Assembly (NCBI GenBank): GCA_026874595.1
Contig: CM049314.1
Location: 63,214,800-63,278,799 of the forward strand
Source: Sipunculus nudus
Lineage: Eukaryota; Annelida; Sipuncula; Golfingiida; Sipunculidae
Direction: 5' to 3'
Length of the DNA: 64,000 nucleotides
Part shown: piece by piece, positions 12,690 to 24,907 of the stretch
How positions within the stretch are numbered: position 1 is the first letter of the stretch
Layout of the letters: every line of letters begins with the position of its first letter
Position numbers and translations under genes: made by a program
The notes under the pieces: model-generated
The model's input: the letters and a program-made list of their open reading frames with translations, nothing else
Told to the model about the DNA's origin: nothing
The model's database searches: none

Positions 12690-13290
12690 CATGACCAGGA
12701 CTTTAGGACCTTTCTCATGGTAATCCAGAAAAGTGAGAGGAAAATAGGAGAAATACACTCTAAGGGAGACATGCCATACACACTCAAAACAGGAAATAAA
12801 TAAAAAACACACTATTTGGGCAGACCATGTATAGGACCTTAGGACCTGGCACATTGCAAGCCCTTTCAAAAATTTACAAAATAAACTCACATATTCAAAT
12901 GGACGACAGAATTATAACAATGTTAACAAACAAACAGTATGGCAGTGCGCTTGTATTTAGCGTCCTCTTGCCAAGAAACAAACCAAGACATGATAACGTA
13001 ACTCTGGAAACAATGACTAAAAATGTTAATAAACCACTCCGTCCCCCAAAATCCACACATATGCTAGACAATTCGAACAAGTAAGAAAACAAGGAAAAAT
13101 TAAAAGTAAACTCTAAATGCGGCCAGTTCCAGTTCATGTCTAGGACTTTAGGACCTCGCACATGGCAAGCCCGATTAATAAATTACATAATAGATTGAAA
13201 TACACAAAACGAAAACACACACTCACAAAGGTCTCTGAGGTAGGGCTCTTGTATTTGGCCTCATACCAAAACCAGCCAAAACACACCACA
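12690..13290 (+). repeat. About 307-bp tandem repeat downstream of the LINE
   Basis: The phrase AGGACYTTAGGACCT occurs at about 12698, 12832 and 13142. From the second and third sites onward the sequence runs parallel: GGCACATTGCAAGCC against CGCACATGGCAAGCC, later GCGCTTGTATTTAGCGTCCTC against GGCTCTTGTATTTGGCCTCAT. The unit is about 307 bp. It lies directly 3' of the LINE remnant and may be its repeated 3' tail. Open frames on both strands here are shadows of the repeat. Confidence 0.7.
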
Positions 13291-13669
13291 AAGCACACAC
13301 AGAGAAAATAAATAAAATACCTTATTTATATGTATATATGTTGGTGTTTTATTTGATAATAAAGAAATCACTTACATCTCCACTAGCATGTTTAACAAAA
13401 AAAAAATATAATAGTAATAGTAGTTGAGGATAATAGTAATACGCATTATCTTCAGCGTCCTTTGACTTGATTAACAGTTTTTTTCTCACTTGACATCTCT
13501 TTTGAACACATTTTAAAATAAAATTAATGTTTTTTATGGAGGCAAAATTAGAGTACATGTCATTTGCGATTTTGCCTAGACTGATTAGTAAGAAATACAG
13601 ATACATATTTCAGGATTGTTTAAATTCGGACTGTTATTGATCAAGATAGCAGAGACAGTGCTACTTATT

Positions 13670-14975
13670 TCCACGATAAGGAATGCCCTTGTGAAGCTGA
13701 CTACATTCATTCCAGCCAACCAGGGTGAGGACATGAAGATTCTGACTGATACTTTTTAAAAGCATTGTGAGCTTGATCCTGTCCCAACCAGGCTTCTCAA
13801 ACAGTGTGCAGATGGGCTCTTCTCGCTCATTGCATCTATCATTAATACATCTCTTATAACATCAGATATGCCAATCAACTTTAAGAAAGCAGCCGAGCTT
13901 GGACAATGAAATATATTGTAAATGATAGACCTGCCATTTATAAGTAAAAACATTAAGAGGGTTTGTCTTAGCGCCTTGATGTTCAACTAACCAGGAATGA
14001 GCTCAATGATTAATATAAGGCAGTATACTGAAACTGCCCGTTATAATGTTATACTTACATAAGTGAGGCATTACATATGGGTTCTATTTCTGTACTGAAA
14101 TGACTAGACCTATCAGCAGCGTTTAATTCTTTAGATCTTATTTACTTCAGCGTCTTCAATAATCAGCCGGCTATATAATCCAAAAGCATGATATGCACCA
14201 CCATTTAAGCTGATGACACCCAAGCATATATAGTCAACAAAGCAATGGTTGAATGAGGTTCAATATAATTCAAACTGACTGTTTGCTTGTGTTTCAGAAG
14301 TAAAACGTTGGATGATTATCAATATGCTTATATTAGATCAAGAAAAAAATGAATTTTCAAATATTTCACCAAAAATCTCGGATTTTTTCATCAAAGGACT
14401 ATAGCATATCTATTGAACATGTCACATTTGGTCTATCTGGTCATGGTCTTGCTACCATATGATCTGCAAATTTGAATGTAAGACAATACATAACGACTGA
14501 TGCTTGCACAACCCTGGTTCAATCTATAGAAATTTCTAGACGTGATAATGCAAATATTCTGTTATATGGAATACCAAAATATTTAACTAACACTTCATTG
14601 CATGCAAATACAGCAGCCCTACTTGTCACAAAAAACAAACGGCGAGATTATATAACGCATGTCCTCAATGGCCTTCCTCTGCTACCCGTCGAATATGGGT
14701 TGCAATATAAGGTTTATTATATACATTGAAATCACTACATGCACTAGCGTATATCGGTGAACCAGTGCCAACCAGCACGAGCTCTAAGAACAGCCTCTGT
14801 TGTACAGTTAAAGTTAAAGTCAAGAACGATTACATATGGAAAAAGATCCCATGAAACTACAGCTCCCATATTATGGAATTGCCTAATATTGCCCATTTTC
14901 ATCAGAGACGAGCTCGCATGTTTCCCTTTTATGAAAGGTTTTAGGACATCTCTTCAAGCAAGCTTATTTTAAGTT
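13670..14975 (+). mobile_element. Decayed CR1/L2-like non-LTR retrotransposon
   Basis: Plus-strand translation, with stops and shifts, reads CELDPVPTRLLKQC, then INFKKA, LPFISKN and KRVCLSAL (finger-domain motifs of CR1/L2 reverse transcriptases) at about 13770-13990. LSAAFNSLD follows at about 14115-14140, and ADDTQAYIVN, a YADD box whose first residue is altered, at about 14210. The C-terminal region (14472-14729 and 14757-14972) contains NILLYGIPKY, RRDYITHVLNGLPLLPVEYG and APILWNCL, where active elements have LPV..R..YK and W..LP. Internal deletions join the motifs too closely. It ends near 14975. Confidence 0.8.
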
Positions 14976-14979
14976 TTTA

Positions 14980-16316
14980 TATATCGTCCAGTATTGTATG
15001 TTTTAGTAGATACATTTTGTGTATGTCTACATAAATCATTGATCCAGGTGTCTATGTTTCAGCTGAGTGAAGGGGTGTTTCCATGTGCGCGAATATGCGT
15101 ATATAATTTTATAACTGAGGTGTTTCAATGTGTCCTTCATTGTAGATGCGTGAAAATCGTCACATGAGCGATTTTGATGCATAGGGTCTGCGTGAACTCG
15201 AAGATTCGGGATGAAATGACGTCAATTCAGAACATTTTTTTTGGAAGACCGGCTAAAACCAATGAACAAATAAATATTTCAAACATATAGGCGTATATGC
15301 CCACATGGAAATACGCCATGAGTTTTTTTTAGCAGTTCTTAGCCGACCAGTCTATTTTATATACATTACATACAAGTACTTTTTTAAAATTAAATACTAT
15401 GCCATGAGCATGTTGTCACTTGATTAAAGTTACTCTTGCTGGTGCCCTTGGGAAAAAAACCTTTGGTTTAAAGACCCATCCGGAATATGAAAAAGGGTCC
15501 GCAAGATGGCATAGCTGTCATCAAATATTAGAAACATTAAACGTAACAATTCCGAGAAAAAGATTATATCATTAGCCAGGTGTATAATTGTATACCGAAA
15601 AAGAGGGCTCAACTAATTTAAATTTAAACTTACATCGTCCCTTTTATCCAGGAGCCATTTCATTTGCTAAATGTGGATAATCTTAATGCATAAAGTTCGT
15701 TAGAGGGAAAGATGAGGAACACAAAATGTCACATGATACTGAAGGGGATAAAAGTTAACATTCAATGCTAAATAAAATATTAAGTAGTATCATGATAAAA
15801 AAATAAAGATTATAGAATTGCAAAAGGATCACTCACAACAATCCAAAAAACACTTGGAACACAAATACAAATGTCTTCCTCTGAAGGGAACTTGAAAAGT
15901 ATAACACCTGGGAAATAATATATCTACCCATTTTTTCAGGGACTGAATAAAACACAGAAACTTTGGTGGAACCATTGTCACAGTTTAGGCAAGCCTATGT
16001 AGTAGCTCCATCTGGCGAACATATCTCTTAAATCTTTATATTGTTAGTGTTACAAGGATGCAGTACCTTTGATATTAATATATATGCAATTTTTCAGCAT
16101 TAGTTCCCTGTGCACCATACATCCGACACATTCTAGCGTGTGTTTTGTATAAGCGGAAGTACACGGTATTTGTGTATCTCTACAGTTGTGAACAAGTTTA
16201 TTCCACAACATGTTGACAAACAGATAAAGTACTATCTTTCCGACCTCTTTCACGAGGCCACATATATGATAAAAGGACGTGCTACATTTGTACCATATTG
16301 CATTAGGTACGTGAAA
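14980..16316. other. Unassigned stretch 3' of receptor pseudogene 2
   Basis: No gene or element recognised. Small open frames (15430-15612, 16050-16253, 16140-16394) have no recognisable domains. The region lies 3' of the minus-strand receptor pseudogene at 16317-17151. Confidence 0.4.
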
Positions 16317-17151
16317 TCAAAATGCTGTTATGGTGTCATTTGCCTGGTAATAAACTTCTATATTATATTTCTTGTTAGGGCTTACGACATATAGTAAACA
16401 AACTGGACCAAGTGCAAATAGCCATGGATTAATGGCTGCAGAAAGAGTAAGTAGGTTGAAGGATGTGCAAATACAATACATTTTCTGATCGTTGGTTGGT
16501 CCTACGAGATCCGCAATATATATCATCACAAGGCTGTGTTTCTAGGGCCATTTCTCCACGAGACCATCCGTCTAGCAATCACATGGATCCATCCATAGAA
16601 AACCAGTGAAGTAATTGTTAGAACGCCCATAATAAGAACTTCAGTCACAACCACCGCAACTGGTGTCTTTTGAATACTATAATATCGGTATGTTTCGAAC
16701 CTAAAATCATTAAAGAAAACAGGTGTGCCTTAACTAATAAGACCCACAGCCTTGTTTATATGCAGATATGGGAAAACCTGTTGTAAACACCGGGAGACTT
16801 GACAAACATAAACGTCGCAATCACCTTTGCTCTCAAGAACCAGGTTGCGATCATAATAATCAGTCCTATAGCAAATACAGCTATGCTCCAAGCGGAGTTA
16901 GGTTTATCTATAAAAGGCCAACCATTATGAAGTTGAAGGCCAGCAGTAGATTGGTTAACGTGAAAGACACTGCATAGGCTTTGACCGTGGTTGTAACAAA
17001 TTTGCTCGTGGCGCAGCACATGATAAGAACTGCCAGGTTACAAGAAATCCAATACGTTCGGCAATAGTCATGAATATGCCAGTAAATAACATATATAAAT
17101 CCAAAATTTATTTGTACTTGGTGTTTGCGTCGTATTTGTCTCGTTATCCAT
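16317..17151 (-). pseudogene. 7TM receptor pseudogene (copy 2), internal deletion
   Basis: Minus-strand pieces in three frames match the intact receptor at 40149-41132 in order. They are Met-Asp-Asn-Glu-Thr-Asn at 17151, then VTTTVKAYAVSFTLTNLLLA (TM2), AWSIAVFAIGLIIMIATWFL (TM3) with AKVIATFMFVKSPGVYNRF, TPVAVVVTEVLIMGVL (TM5) with YGWIHVIARRM, and LLTLSAAINPWLFALGPV (TM7) near 16400-16450. Frameshifts or stops occur after TM1, around 16745 and near 16515. The third intracellular loop and TM6 are gone: ARRM is followed after about 20 codons by ECL3/TM7 sequence. It cannot encode a working receptor. Confidence 0.85.
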
Positions 17152-17179
17152 GATTCAATACAGTTAGTACCATTCAAAA

Positions 17180-18110
17180 GGCGTTAATTCTAGCGTTAAT
17201 CGATAGTCGAACATACGTATGAGTTCCGCTCTTCTCAGTAACTAGTGCGAGATATATTTGTAGATATATAAACAGCGCTCTTTCCAATAACAAGGTTTCC
17301 AAATCGTGCTCAGGTGGCCAAATGTGTCACGACTATTCGTGATAAGAAATATTTAAACAAAAGGCTGCATTATGTAGTGATTGTGATTCATATATCCCAA
17401 ACGGATACGAGTGATAGGCAATGTACGAATGTGTCGCACCTGAGTACTTAGAGGAGATTAAAAGTGGAAACCAGGCGCCCAGTTGATGTTCTTCCTGGGT
17501 AATACTGGACGGTGAAATATTTATGACGCTATATACAGCCAAACCTATCTGAACGACCACCTGTGAAATGCGGGCAACTGGCCATTACGACAATTGGATA
17601 TCAGTCCCTTTCGAAATTCCGTTATAGTATCTATAGATAAAACCTTTGAAATATGACCACCTGGCTATTACGGTTTACGGGCAGATTTTTCCCGACCAAA
17701 GTGATATATTGTCACTGACCATCGCTGACTAGTCGGTTGATTAACCGCTGTTTGTTTTATCGGTGGTCGTATTGGAGGAACCTAGGCCCGGCGCCCCGGC
17801 AAGGCATGACTCAAACGCATAGTTATTAAAAATATTCCACTAAAGAAATTAGCAGCTGCTCCCCTGCTATGAACGTGGCCCCCGCCGAGAATTTCTGGCA
17901 GGTATAATCGTTCTAAGAACTGATTTGAGATCGTTCGAAATTGCCCCACGGCCTTACAATTTTTATGCACAGACAACAGTTGCGGCTCAGAACTCCTTAT
18001 TATGATACTCTAAAGTAGAGCTCCAAAGCTGTACAATGAATGAAATACATGTATTTTAATTACAAATTACATAAATCTAAGCAATTTTACTTGTATATTT
18101 ATTAATACAC
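17180..18110. other. 5' flank of receptor pseudogene 2 and unassigned sequence
   Basis: No gene recognised. A phrase near 17405 (GATACGAGTGATAGGCAATGT) faintly resembles the 5' flanks of copies 3 and 4 (23165, 25115), consistent with shared ancestry of the upstream regions. Confidence 0.35.
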
Positions 18111-18113
18111 ACA

Positions 18114-18116
<3 letters not shown>

Positions 18117-18162
<46 letters not shown>
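18117..18162. repeat. (TA)n microsatellite
   Basis: About 23 uninterrupted TA units, lying 28 bp before the SINE-like element at 18191. Confidence 0.95.
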
Positions 18163-18165
<3 letters not shown>

Positions 18166-18190
18166 CATGTACACCATTTATATGTATATG

Positions 18191-18471
18191 TAACCCCTCC
18201 CTGTCTTTGACACCCCAGCAGCCCTGTTTTCAAGTGGATATACAAAGGCCAGTTCTGACGAGACATCAGACAGATTTATGGGTATAGTTGGCAAGCCAGC
18301 CCGGTTTACCCAAAGAAGGGTCACATTGTCAGCCCTGTTTACAGATAGTCACTCGACCTGACGAAGTCTACAGCGATAGCTGAAAATTTAGCAACAATCT
18401 GTATATGTTTTCAAAATAATATGATTGTTTGAAATGTTGGTGTTGATGTCTCTCTTCTTTATATGTTCATT

Positions 18472-18536
<65 letters not shown>
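18191..18536 (+). mobile_element. SINE-like element with (TA)n tail, copy A
   Basis: A 284-bp body (18191-18474) running from TAACCCCTCCCTGTC to TTCATTGAC, followed at once by a (TA)n tract (18475-18536). An inverted second copy of almost the same length lies at 38018-38300 and likewise abuts a (TA)n tract at the TTCATTGAC end. Shared words include CTGTCTTTGACACC, GGCAAGCCAGCCC, AGCTGAAAATTTAGCAACAA and AATATGATTGTTTGAAATGTTGG. The consistent position of the microsatellite suggests that it is the 3' tail of a retroposed element. No tRNA promoter was defined. Confidence 0.8.
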
Positions 18537-18539
<3 letters not shown>

Positions 18540-20020
18540 TTATATATATAGCGTGCTTTAAATGTGTTAAACAGTTTTAAACACAAAACATTTCAGTGGT
18601 AAGATACATGTTTGATCACATGTTCGGTATGCCATCTTAGACCATATCTGATTCCAGGGCACCACAATAGCAAATAAAATAAAAACAGTGTTAGTTTATA
18701 TTCAATATATTCCTGATTCACATGTCATATATCTGAATGATGACGATTGTTATCCCATTGTAACACCCTCCCCCCCCCCCCCCCCCCCCCCGCCATTCGG
18801 AATTGAAATTGCGCCCCTGCATACAGTGATAAACAACTGACAAACTTGAGTTGGTGTTTGAACCCATGGGCCTATATATTATTCAGATGTACGCAAGAAC
18901 CCTGTACCACTGATAACGACAAATGACATGGTTTAATACTTGCTTATGTGCTCTTAAATATCATTTTATAGTCCTCCTGGGACTTTCCTATCACAGGCTC
19001 CTGGGTAACTATGCTACAAACATGCAATCAAATCCACTGACTGTGTGACTCAGTTGCGTACTTTAAACTTTGTCATATTGCTTATTAATCTGACAATGTT
19101 TACTTAAATATGGCTTTTAGTGTTGGCATCTCCCTATACATGTAAAGGACCAGCGTATAGTGTACATTCCAGTGATTAACCCTTTCCTATTTCCATATCA
19201 ATTTAGATCTCCGACAAATGCTGACACCTCTGACATTTACCTTACAGGCAATATCTTGCTCAGCATTTTTTCTGCCTTTACTACAGGTTCGACATATTCT
19301 ACAAAGATGGTACTCTTCAGGCCTAACTAATTCTACAGATCTGAACATATATATGTGATATGTTGGACTTCAGAGAATCTAGACCCATTAGGAGATTCTT
19401 GGTTTCACTTTGCACATTCACCTTGGTTGAGCGTTTGGCCTTTATCGAGCCATTAATTAACTGAGTAAGCAAGAGTTCTACTATATATCCTATTGATCAA
19501 ACTTTCTCTATCTTCTGTGCAGTGCACACAAGCCTTGTGTTTATAGTGCTGATCGGAATGAAATGTGTATTATTATTAATATAACTTAAATGTGCTACAC
19601 TTCGGGTAAAATAAGAATAATCAAATACCCACTTCTCAAGCGGGAAGTATGTAAGTCATACATGTTTAAAAAGCCTAAATATTATGCTACTACTTGGCTA
19701 CACTGAGGCTAATGAAGGCAAGTGAGGTCATTGCGCAAAGCTAAAAAAATGTTGTTTCCTTGCGTGATTACTAAAGTTATTATTGTATTATATACTGGCA
19801 TCACAGCTACATCGATGTACTATGAATTGATGTGTGTACTACAAAATGACAAAATGAGCATTTTATATGTGTAGTCAAGTAAAATATCCATTGTGAACTT
19901 GAGCTGTCCACATGGAAATCAAAAGAAACATGAAAAAGAAAAGAAAAAATAGAAAAATAACATATCACCCTGTATGTTAATAAGGTACGTCTACCCAAGT
20001 TTTATCCACGCAAACAAGGT
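18540..20020. other. Intergenic; 22-base poly-C run at 18770-18791
   Basis: Apart from an uninterrupted run of 22 C at 18770-18791 I see nothing assignable. The minus-strand frame at 19807-19998 has no recognisable domain. Confidence 0.45.
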
Positions 20021-20026
20021 GTGCTG

Positions 20027-20165
20027 TGCATATATTTTTGATATAATATTACTATGTATAGCAATATGAAAAATAATTAATCATATTATATCCTGTTCTA
20101 CGCGATAATCCCATAACTCGACACGCATGACAGGGCATACATGTTGATATTAAATTAGTATGTTG
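20027..20165. repeat. Duplicated block D, partial copy
   Basis: It shares words with 31660-31760 and 44385-44490: ATATTACTATGTATAGCAATATGAAA, ATCCTGTTCTACGCGATAA-CCCATAACTCGACACGCATGA. This is the shortest of four copies of a non-coding block associated with the receptor cluster. Confidence 0.6.
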
Positions 20166-20329
20166 GTATATAGTATGTTGATTTCTTAACAGAATGATCT
20201 AATAGTACCAATTCGAACAAACGTCTTGGGATTTAAGAGAACTGGCACGATTTATAAGCACTGTATTTATGGTATTCGGTTAACATCCAATGCTTTAAAG
20301 AATATTTATAGAGAACCCTGACAATCATT

Positions 20330-21995
20330 TTTTGCGTAGTCCCTGAGGGACAGGCATGGCGGACCAGTAGGCCGCTCCCCATCCTCATCAATTATACACT
20401 GTGGCTAATCCAGTAATTCACCAAAGAATCAGCTAAATTGCTACTCCTGTAAAACAAGGATTGACGGCAAATAAAACTGAAATACCATTTTTACTCTATT
20501 AAACAGAATAGTACAGTAAAATAGCATTTATAAATATGTATTATAATTAAAATGAAATAAAGAATATGCAGTTTTTCTTTAGTGGCCCTGTTTATGACGT
20601 TTTAAAGTTTAAAAACGTAAAACATTCAGAGACCTCGGAGTTAAAAACATTAAACCGCTTTTTATGTATGACCCTTAACGAAAAGTTATTCTGCGCAATT
20701 TAAAGTTCCCCTTAAGCCAACTCCCGAGATTCTTCAATATACATTTCGTGCCAGGACCTAAAAAAATTAACTGACGTCAAGACATTCTGCATGCTAGCGC
20801 CAATGCGGATTGTGTGTTGAAAGAATCATATAGGCAAAATGGGTCACTTAATTTATGTGAGAGCATATTGCATATTCCATAGAGCCTGATCTTTGGATTT
20901 ATGTTGAACTACTGACTTTTCTCCTATTCACATTTATATATACCCGCACAGTTTGTAACGAGCGTCAGTTACGGATCTCATAAACGGGTAAACGAGGCGT
21001 CTGGACTTATTTCTTACAGGTATTCTGTAATTACCTTTAAACATTCTGCACAAATGAACAGACATATCATTAAGCTTGAACATTTGATAACGGCGCCTAA
21101 ATTTTGTAATGTTAACAATAAACGTTTCCTTATTTCATTTACATTTTTATTTTGAAAATAAATACATATGCATGCAACTCTGCTGAATAGAGATCGAAAC
21201 AAACATTAGGTAACAAAAGTATCTATCTATCTGTCTATCTATCTATATATAAATATTATATAATTTCACGGAATAAATTATACAGAAACTCGCCTTTTTT
21301 AAAATATTAATGATATAAACGTGAGAATTTTTTTTCGCGTGACTTAACCTGTTTTGTAGTTGCCAGTTGCCATGCCGACATATCTAGGAATAAGCTGCAT
21401 TTTGATAATGTAAATTATTTTAATAATGTTAATATCATGTCGTTTTACTTCTGATCCATGAGAATATTTTGTCTTTTCGTCTGTGCAAAATAGTTAACTA
21501 TCAAATATTACAAAAGGAAGCTATACTTACATTGTAAGCGAAAGCACTCCCCTTTGACTCAGGCAGCGGATCCAACAAAAAATCTATGTAATAAGAATGA
21601 CAACTAAATATTTTAATGCCATGGCAAACATTATTATCGTTCGACCACAATTTAAACATATCAAAAAATAAAGCATCCCCAAAGGATTTTAAATTAATTT
21701 TGTTCATCTGGAATATATTCTCGAGTTCATTCTCACAGAATGTACACGTTACCTGTTGGTCTATTAATTCTTAAAAATAAAAAGCATTGAGCAATCATAT
21801 CCACATCCCTTTTTCTGACACAAGATACAAAATAACTATGTTGTTTTTAAAGGAATAGGTCCTGTGGGTGAGACATCTGTCTTCAAGGTGTTGATACCAC
21901 ATCGAAGTATTTGCCACGCTTGTGACAACCTGGAACAAAAGTATTACGCTGACAGTCTCGATGCAATGGTGCCATTTGTCTAGCGATTGACTTCA
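20330..21995. repeat. Duplicated block E, copy 1, downstream of receptor copy 3
   Basis: A long, diverged non-coding duplication of about 34660-36200. Matching words occur in the same order: AGGAC-GGC--GACGG or GACC, AATATGC-GTTTTTCT-T-GTGGC, GTTATTCTGCGCAATTTA, CTCCCGAG-TTCTT, GACTT---GACATTCTGC, GAGAATGTACACGTT-CCTG. At its end it contains a LINE-like fragment (separate entry) and it leads into the receptor pseudogene. Together, block and gene form the duplicated unit. Confidence 0.75.
21501..21775 (-). pseudogene. LINE-like C-terminal Cys motif fragment
   Basis: Minus-strand translation reads LIDQQVTCTFCENELENIFQ followed by about 60 residues. The paralogous block E copy at 35863-36105 reads LLDIQETCTFCESELDNMFQ. 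A CxFC...E.E...H/Q motif resembles the zinc-knuckle tail of non-LTR reverse transcriptases. Both copies are conserved as protein better than their flanks appear to be, but neither is attached to an RT domain. The function is inferred from the motif alone. Confidence 0.45.
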
Positions 21996-22993
21996 CTATA
22001 AACTATTGATTCGATTAGGCCGAGCGACAGCGGTGAACCAAAGCGATAGCCTTTTCCTTACTGGTCCTAGTGTAAAGAGCCATGGATTATTGACCGTAGA
22101 CAGAGTCAGTAAGTTCAAGGATGTCAATGCTAACTCATTTTCAGCTCATTGGGAAGTTCAACGGCCGAGACATATATTATCAACAGGGACAAATGGAACA
22201 TAGACATAAAAATGAACATTAAGATAGATTTCCGTGCTGTTAACAGCTTCTCTTTGAGAACTGGAAATGGAAGACATCCTATCGACTGGGTGTTTCCTTC
22301 TGCATGTGGTTCGGGCTGCTCCCCCTCTACCTGTACACTTTCTGTGTCCCTCATTTCGACGCCACCTGCTGTTGCCTCTTCGTTTCTAGCACTGCTCCTC
22401 CCTGTGTTCAACCGTCTAGCAATGACAAGAATCCAGCCATAGCAAATCCATGCAATGATTATTAGAAATCCAACATTCAGTGCTTCAATCACAATCCACA
22501 CGACTGGTGTCTTTGTGATATTTTCATCCAAGTTTAAGTCAAACCTTATATCATAAAAGAAGATCGGCGTACAGTATAGAGGAACCAATAAAATCCACAT
22601 TGTTATAGAAATGCAAATATGGGAAAACTTGCTGTAAACCTCTGGGTACTTAACAATCATGAATGTCGCTATCACCTTTGCTGTCAAAAACCAGGCTGAG
22701 ATCATTATAATTATTGGGATGCTATAAATAGCTATGTTCCGAAGAATGTAAGGTTGATAGGGAGTAAACATAATCATTATCATGTTGAGGGTTAGCAAAG
22801 TATTTGTTAATGTAAAAGACACAGCATATGCCTTGACTGCGTTTATAACTTATTTGCTGCTGGCACAGTACATGATCAGAACTGTAACGTTTTCTATGAA
22901 TCCTATACTTGCGACAATGAGCATGAAATAACCTATCATGCTCAAAGATAGAATTTTTCCTAGCGACGGCGTTGTATTTGTTCCGTTATCCAT
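21996..22993 (-). pseudogene. 7TM receptor pseudogene (copy 3), stop codon plus frameshift
   Basis: The gene starts Met-Asp-Asn-Gly-Thr-Asn-Thr-Thr at 22993 and reads through TM1 (ASIGFIENVTVLIMY). A TAA at 22850-22852 (codon 48) interrupts it where the intact paralogue has Tyr. The frame then runs open for over 220 codons (22822 to 22130) through TM2-TM6, with TAKVIATFMIVKYPEVYSKF, CISITMW, TPVVWIVIEAL, ICYGWILVIARRL, an acidic third loop and RKSILMFIFMSMFHLSL. A frameshift at about 22130 moves TM7 (LLTLSTVNNPWLFTLGPV) into another frame, ending at 21996. The damage is small, so loss looks recent. No in-frame ATG follows the stop early enough to rescue a 7TM protein. Confidence 0.88.
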
Positions 22994-23300
22994 ATTTACT
23001 GCAGGATTTTTCCAGAAATTTTTTATATTTCATGGTTACCAAATAGTCTTTAGAAATATACAAAAAAGAATAACGATTTGTTACTTCCTGCTCTGTAACT
23101 GGTAGAATGGTCTTTGCCAAGATGGCAAACATACGTATCTGTACCATTTAAGGAAATCCTGCAGAATTACACAGGGTATGAGTGATATGTGATTTAGTCC
23201 ACAGGAACCGGTACAAATGCAACGGTTTTGCTCACGCGGATATCAGTATAAAACCCTTGTTGATTTAGGTTAATAAGATGACCATTCCGTGTTTACACAA
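22994..23300. repeat. 5' flank shared by receptor copies 3 and 4
   Basis: It matches 24908-25330. In both, the start-codon context CTGTTATCCATATTT-ACT-CAGGAT is followed by AGGGTATGAGTGATATGTGATTTAGTCCACAGGAACCGGT against AGGGTAGTAAGTCGATATATGTTTTAGTTCACAGGTACTGGT. The upstream regions were therefore duplicated along with the genes and may include shared promoter sequence. Confidence 0.65.
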
Positions 23301-24700
23301 AGAAACGCTGCTCTGTATGGGGACTTATATGTACCAAATTTACGTGAACCTATATTTATCTTAACTTCTTGCGATGGTTTATGAACGCCCGCCCGTGCAA
23401 ATTCAAGCCACAAGTAAGTTTGGTTCATAGGCGGCAATCCACTCTGAAGCTGATTACACATGAAAGGCGAGAACAACATGTGGCTTTGAAATGAGTACTG
23501 AATTGTGCCTGTGTACACAATACACCTTAATGGTATAAAGTTAAGCATTGTTCAAACCAAAGCTAAAATATAAGAAGGAAAACTATAGTGAAATGTGCTA
23601 GACTTTAGGTCACAGCAGTTAAGCAGGTGTAGGTTTTATGGGTCAAACAGGCCGTGCTGCCAAGACACTCAGTTTCAGCCAGCCACAGCTACAATCAAGG
23701 GTGGCGGGGTACACACTATTGGACAGATTGTTTACAGCATATCATCAAGGGTTTTTCCCCTTTACTACGTATCATATAAATCCGAAAACCCCACATATAA
23801 TATATATTTGAGGAAAGTTAATATTAGTTAAAGTTTAATCGATATTTGTATACCACATTTTATTAGAGATGTGGAGAAAGGAAATATCTTCAATTACAAA
23901 CAGGAATCCACTTCTTTGAAAAGTTTAGAGATTTGTGAAACAACAAAAAGGTAAAATTCCATGCAAACTGCGTTTTTATTCAGATGACATTTTAACTACA
24001 TTAATTTTATATGTGAACAAAGTATTGACATGAATGTTTTTGCCAATTTGTGTTTCATAAATATATTAAACCGGACTACACAACATTAATATGATGAAGG
24101 GGCCAGACTAACATGGAAACGGAGCTTATTCAAACTATGAACAACCATATTGTGTTATAAATGCATTTCATATCAATATATCAATTCAATATTATATAAC
24201 CATATGATCTATGCATGTTTTATAGTGGCTTTAAACAGTAGGCTGTTACAACCCACAGTGAGCGAAACAACGGAAATCACTTGTACCCTATATTTTGTAA
24301 CACTACGACAGGAGATTTAACTTTTGTATTAATGTGAACACGGAAGGGAAACCTGGCAAAACAAAAAAAAATGCATATTGTTGGCAAAATCATTAAATCA
24401 TACATAACGTTCAGTGCTTAATTGGGCTTGAATTGTTTAACAAACACTTCACATCAATGTAAAACGTGGCATCAGGGAGGTTTTACTTTAAACAGTGAGT
24501 CAAAAGGGTGGCGTGTCAATTAATGTGTTTTGCTTGATTAAGAGCTCTGATAAAAAAAGGTGAATTTGGTGACTTTTTCAAGTCATAGGTGAAGGTTCTT
24601 GAACTATGTGGCACCAGTAGCACCATAAAACATGACTGCCTATGAATGTTATATGTAAGTAATCCGATTCAATTTTTCCGAATTAGTTGCAGACATGCTT
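23300..24700. other. No recognised gene
   Basis: AT-rich stretch. The part near 23310-23360 continues the flank homology with 25265-25320. Minor open frames (23270-23548, 23595-23831) carry no recognisable domain. Confidence 0.4.
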
Positions 24701-24728
24701 GTAGGATATACTAAGATTAGCATATACA

Positions 24729-24907
24729 TTGACTGCATTTATGACGTATTTGCTTCTGGCAAAGCGCATGATCAGAACCATGGAGTGTTCTATGAATCAT
24801 ATTCCTGTTGCAATCGACGACAAAAAATATGAGAAACGAAAATATGCCATGATGCTCAAAGATGGATTTATTCCAAGAGAAGCCGCTGCATTTGTCCTGT
24901 TATCCAT
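24729..24907 (-). pseudogene. 7TM receptor stub (copy 4), N-terminal fragment
   Basis: The minus strand begins Met-Asp-Asn-Arg-Thr-Asn at 24907 and runs through the extracellular N-terminus (GINPSLSIMAYFRF) and TM1, with one stop codon in TM1. It ends at SKYVINAV at about 24735, matching SNYVVNTV of the intact paralogue at 40149-41132. Nothing of TM2-TM7 follows, so the copy was truncated soon after TM1. Confidence 0.8.

Noticed and set aside
22130-22822. 230-codon frame that could be taken as an intact receptor
   Set aside because: It has no ATG at its start (the first codon is GTG), lacks TM1 and TM7, and lies between an in-frame stop and a frameshift of the longer pseudogene.
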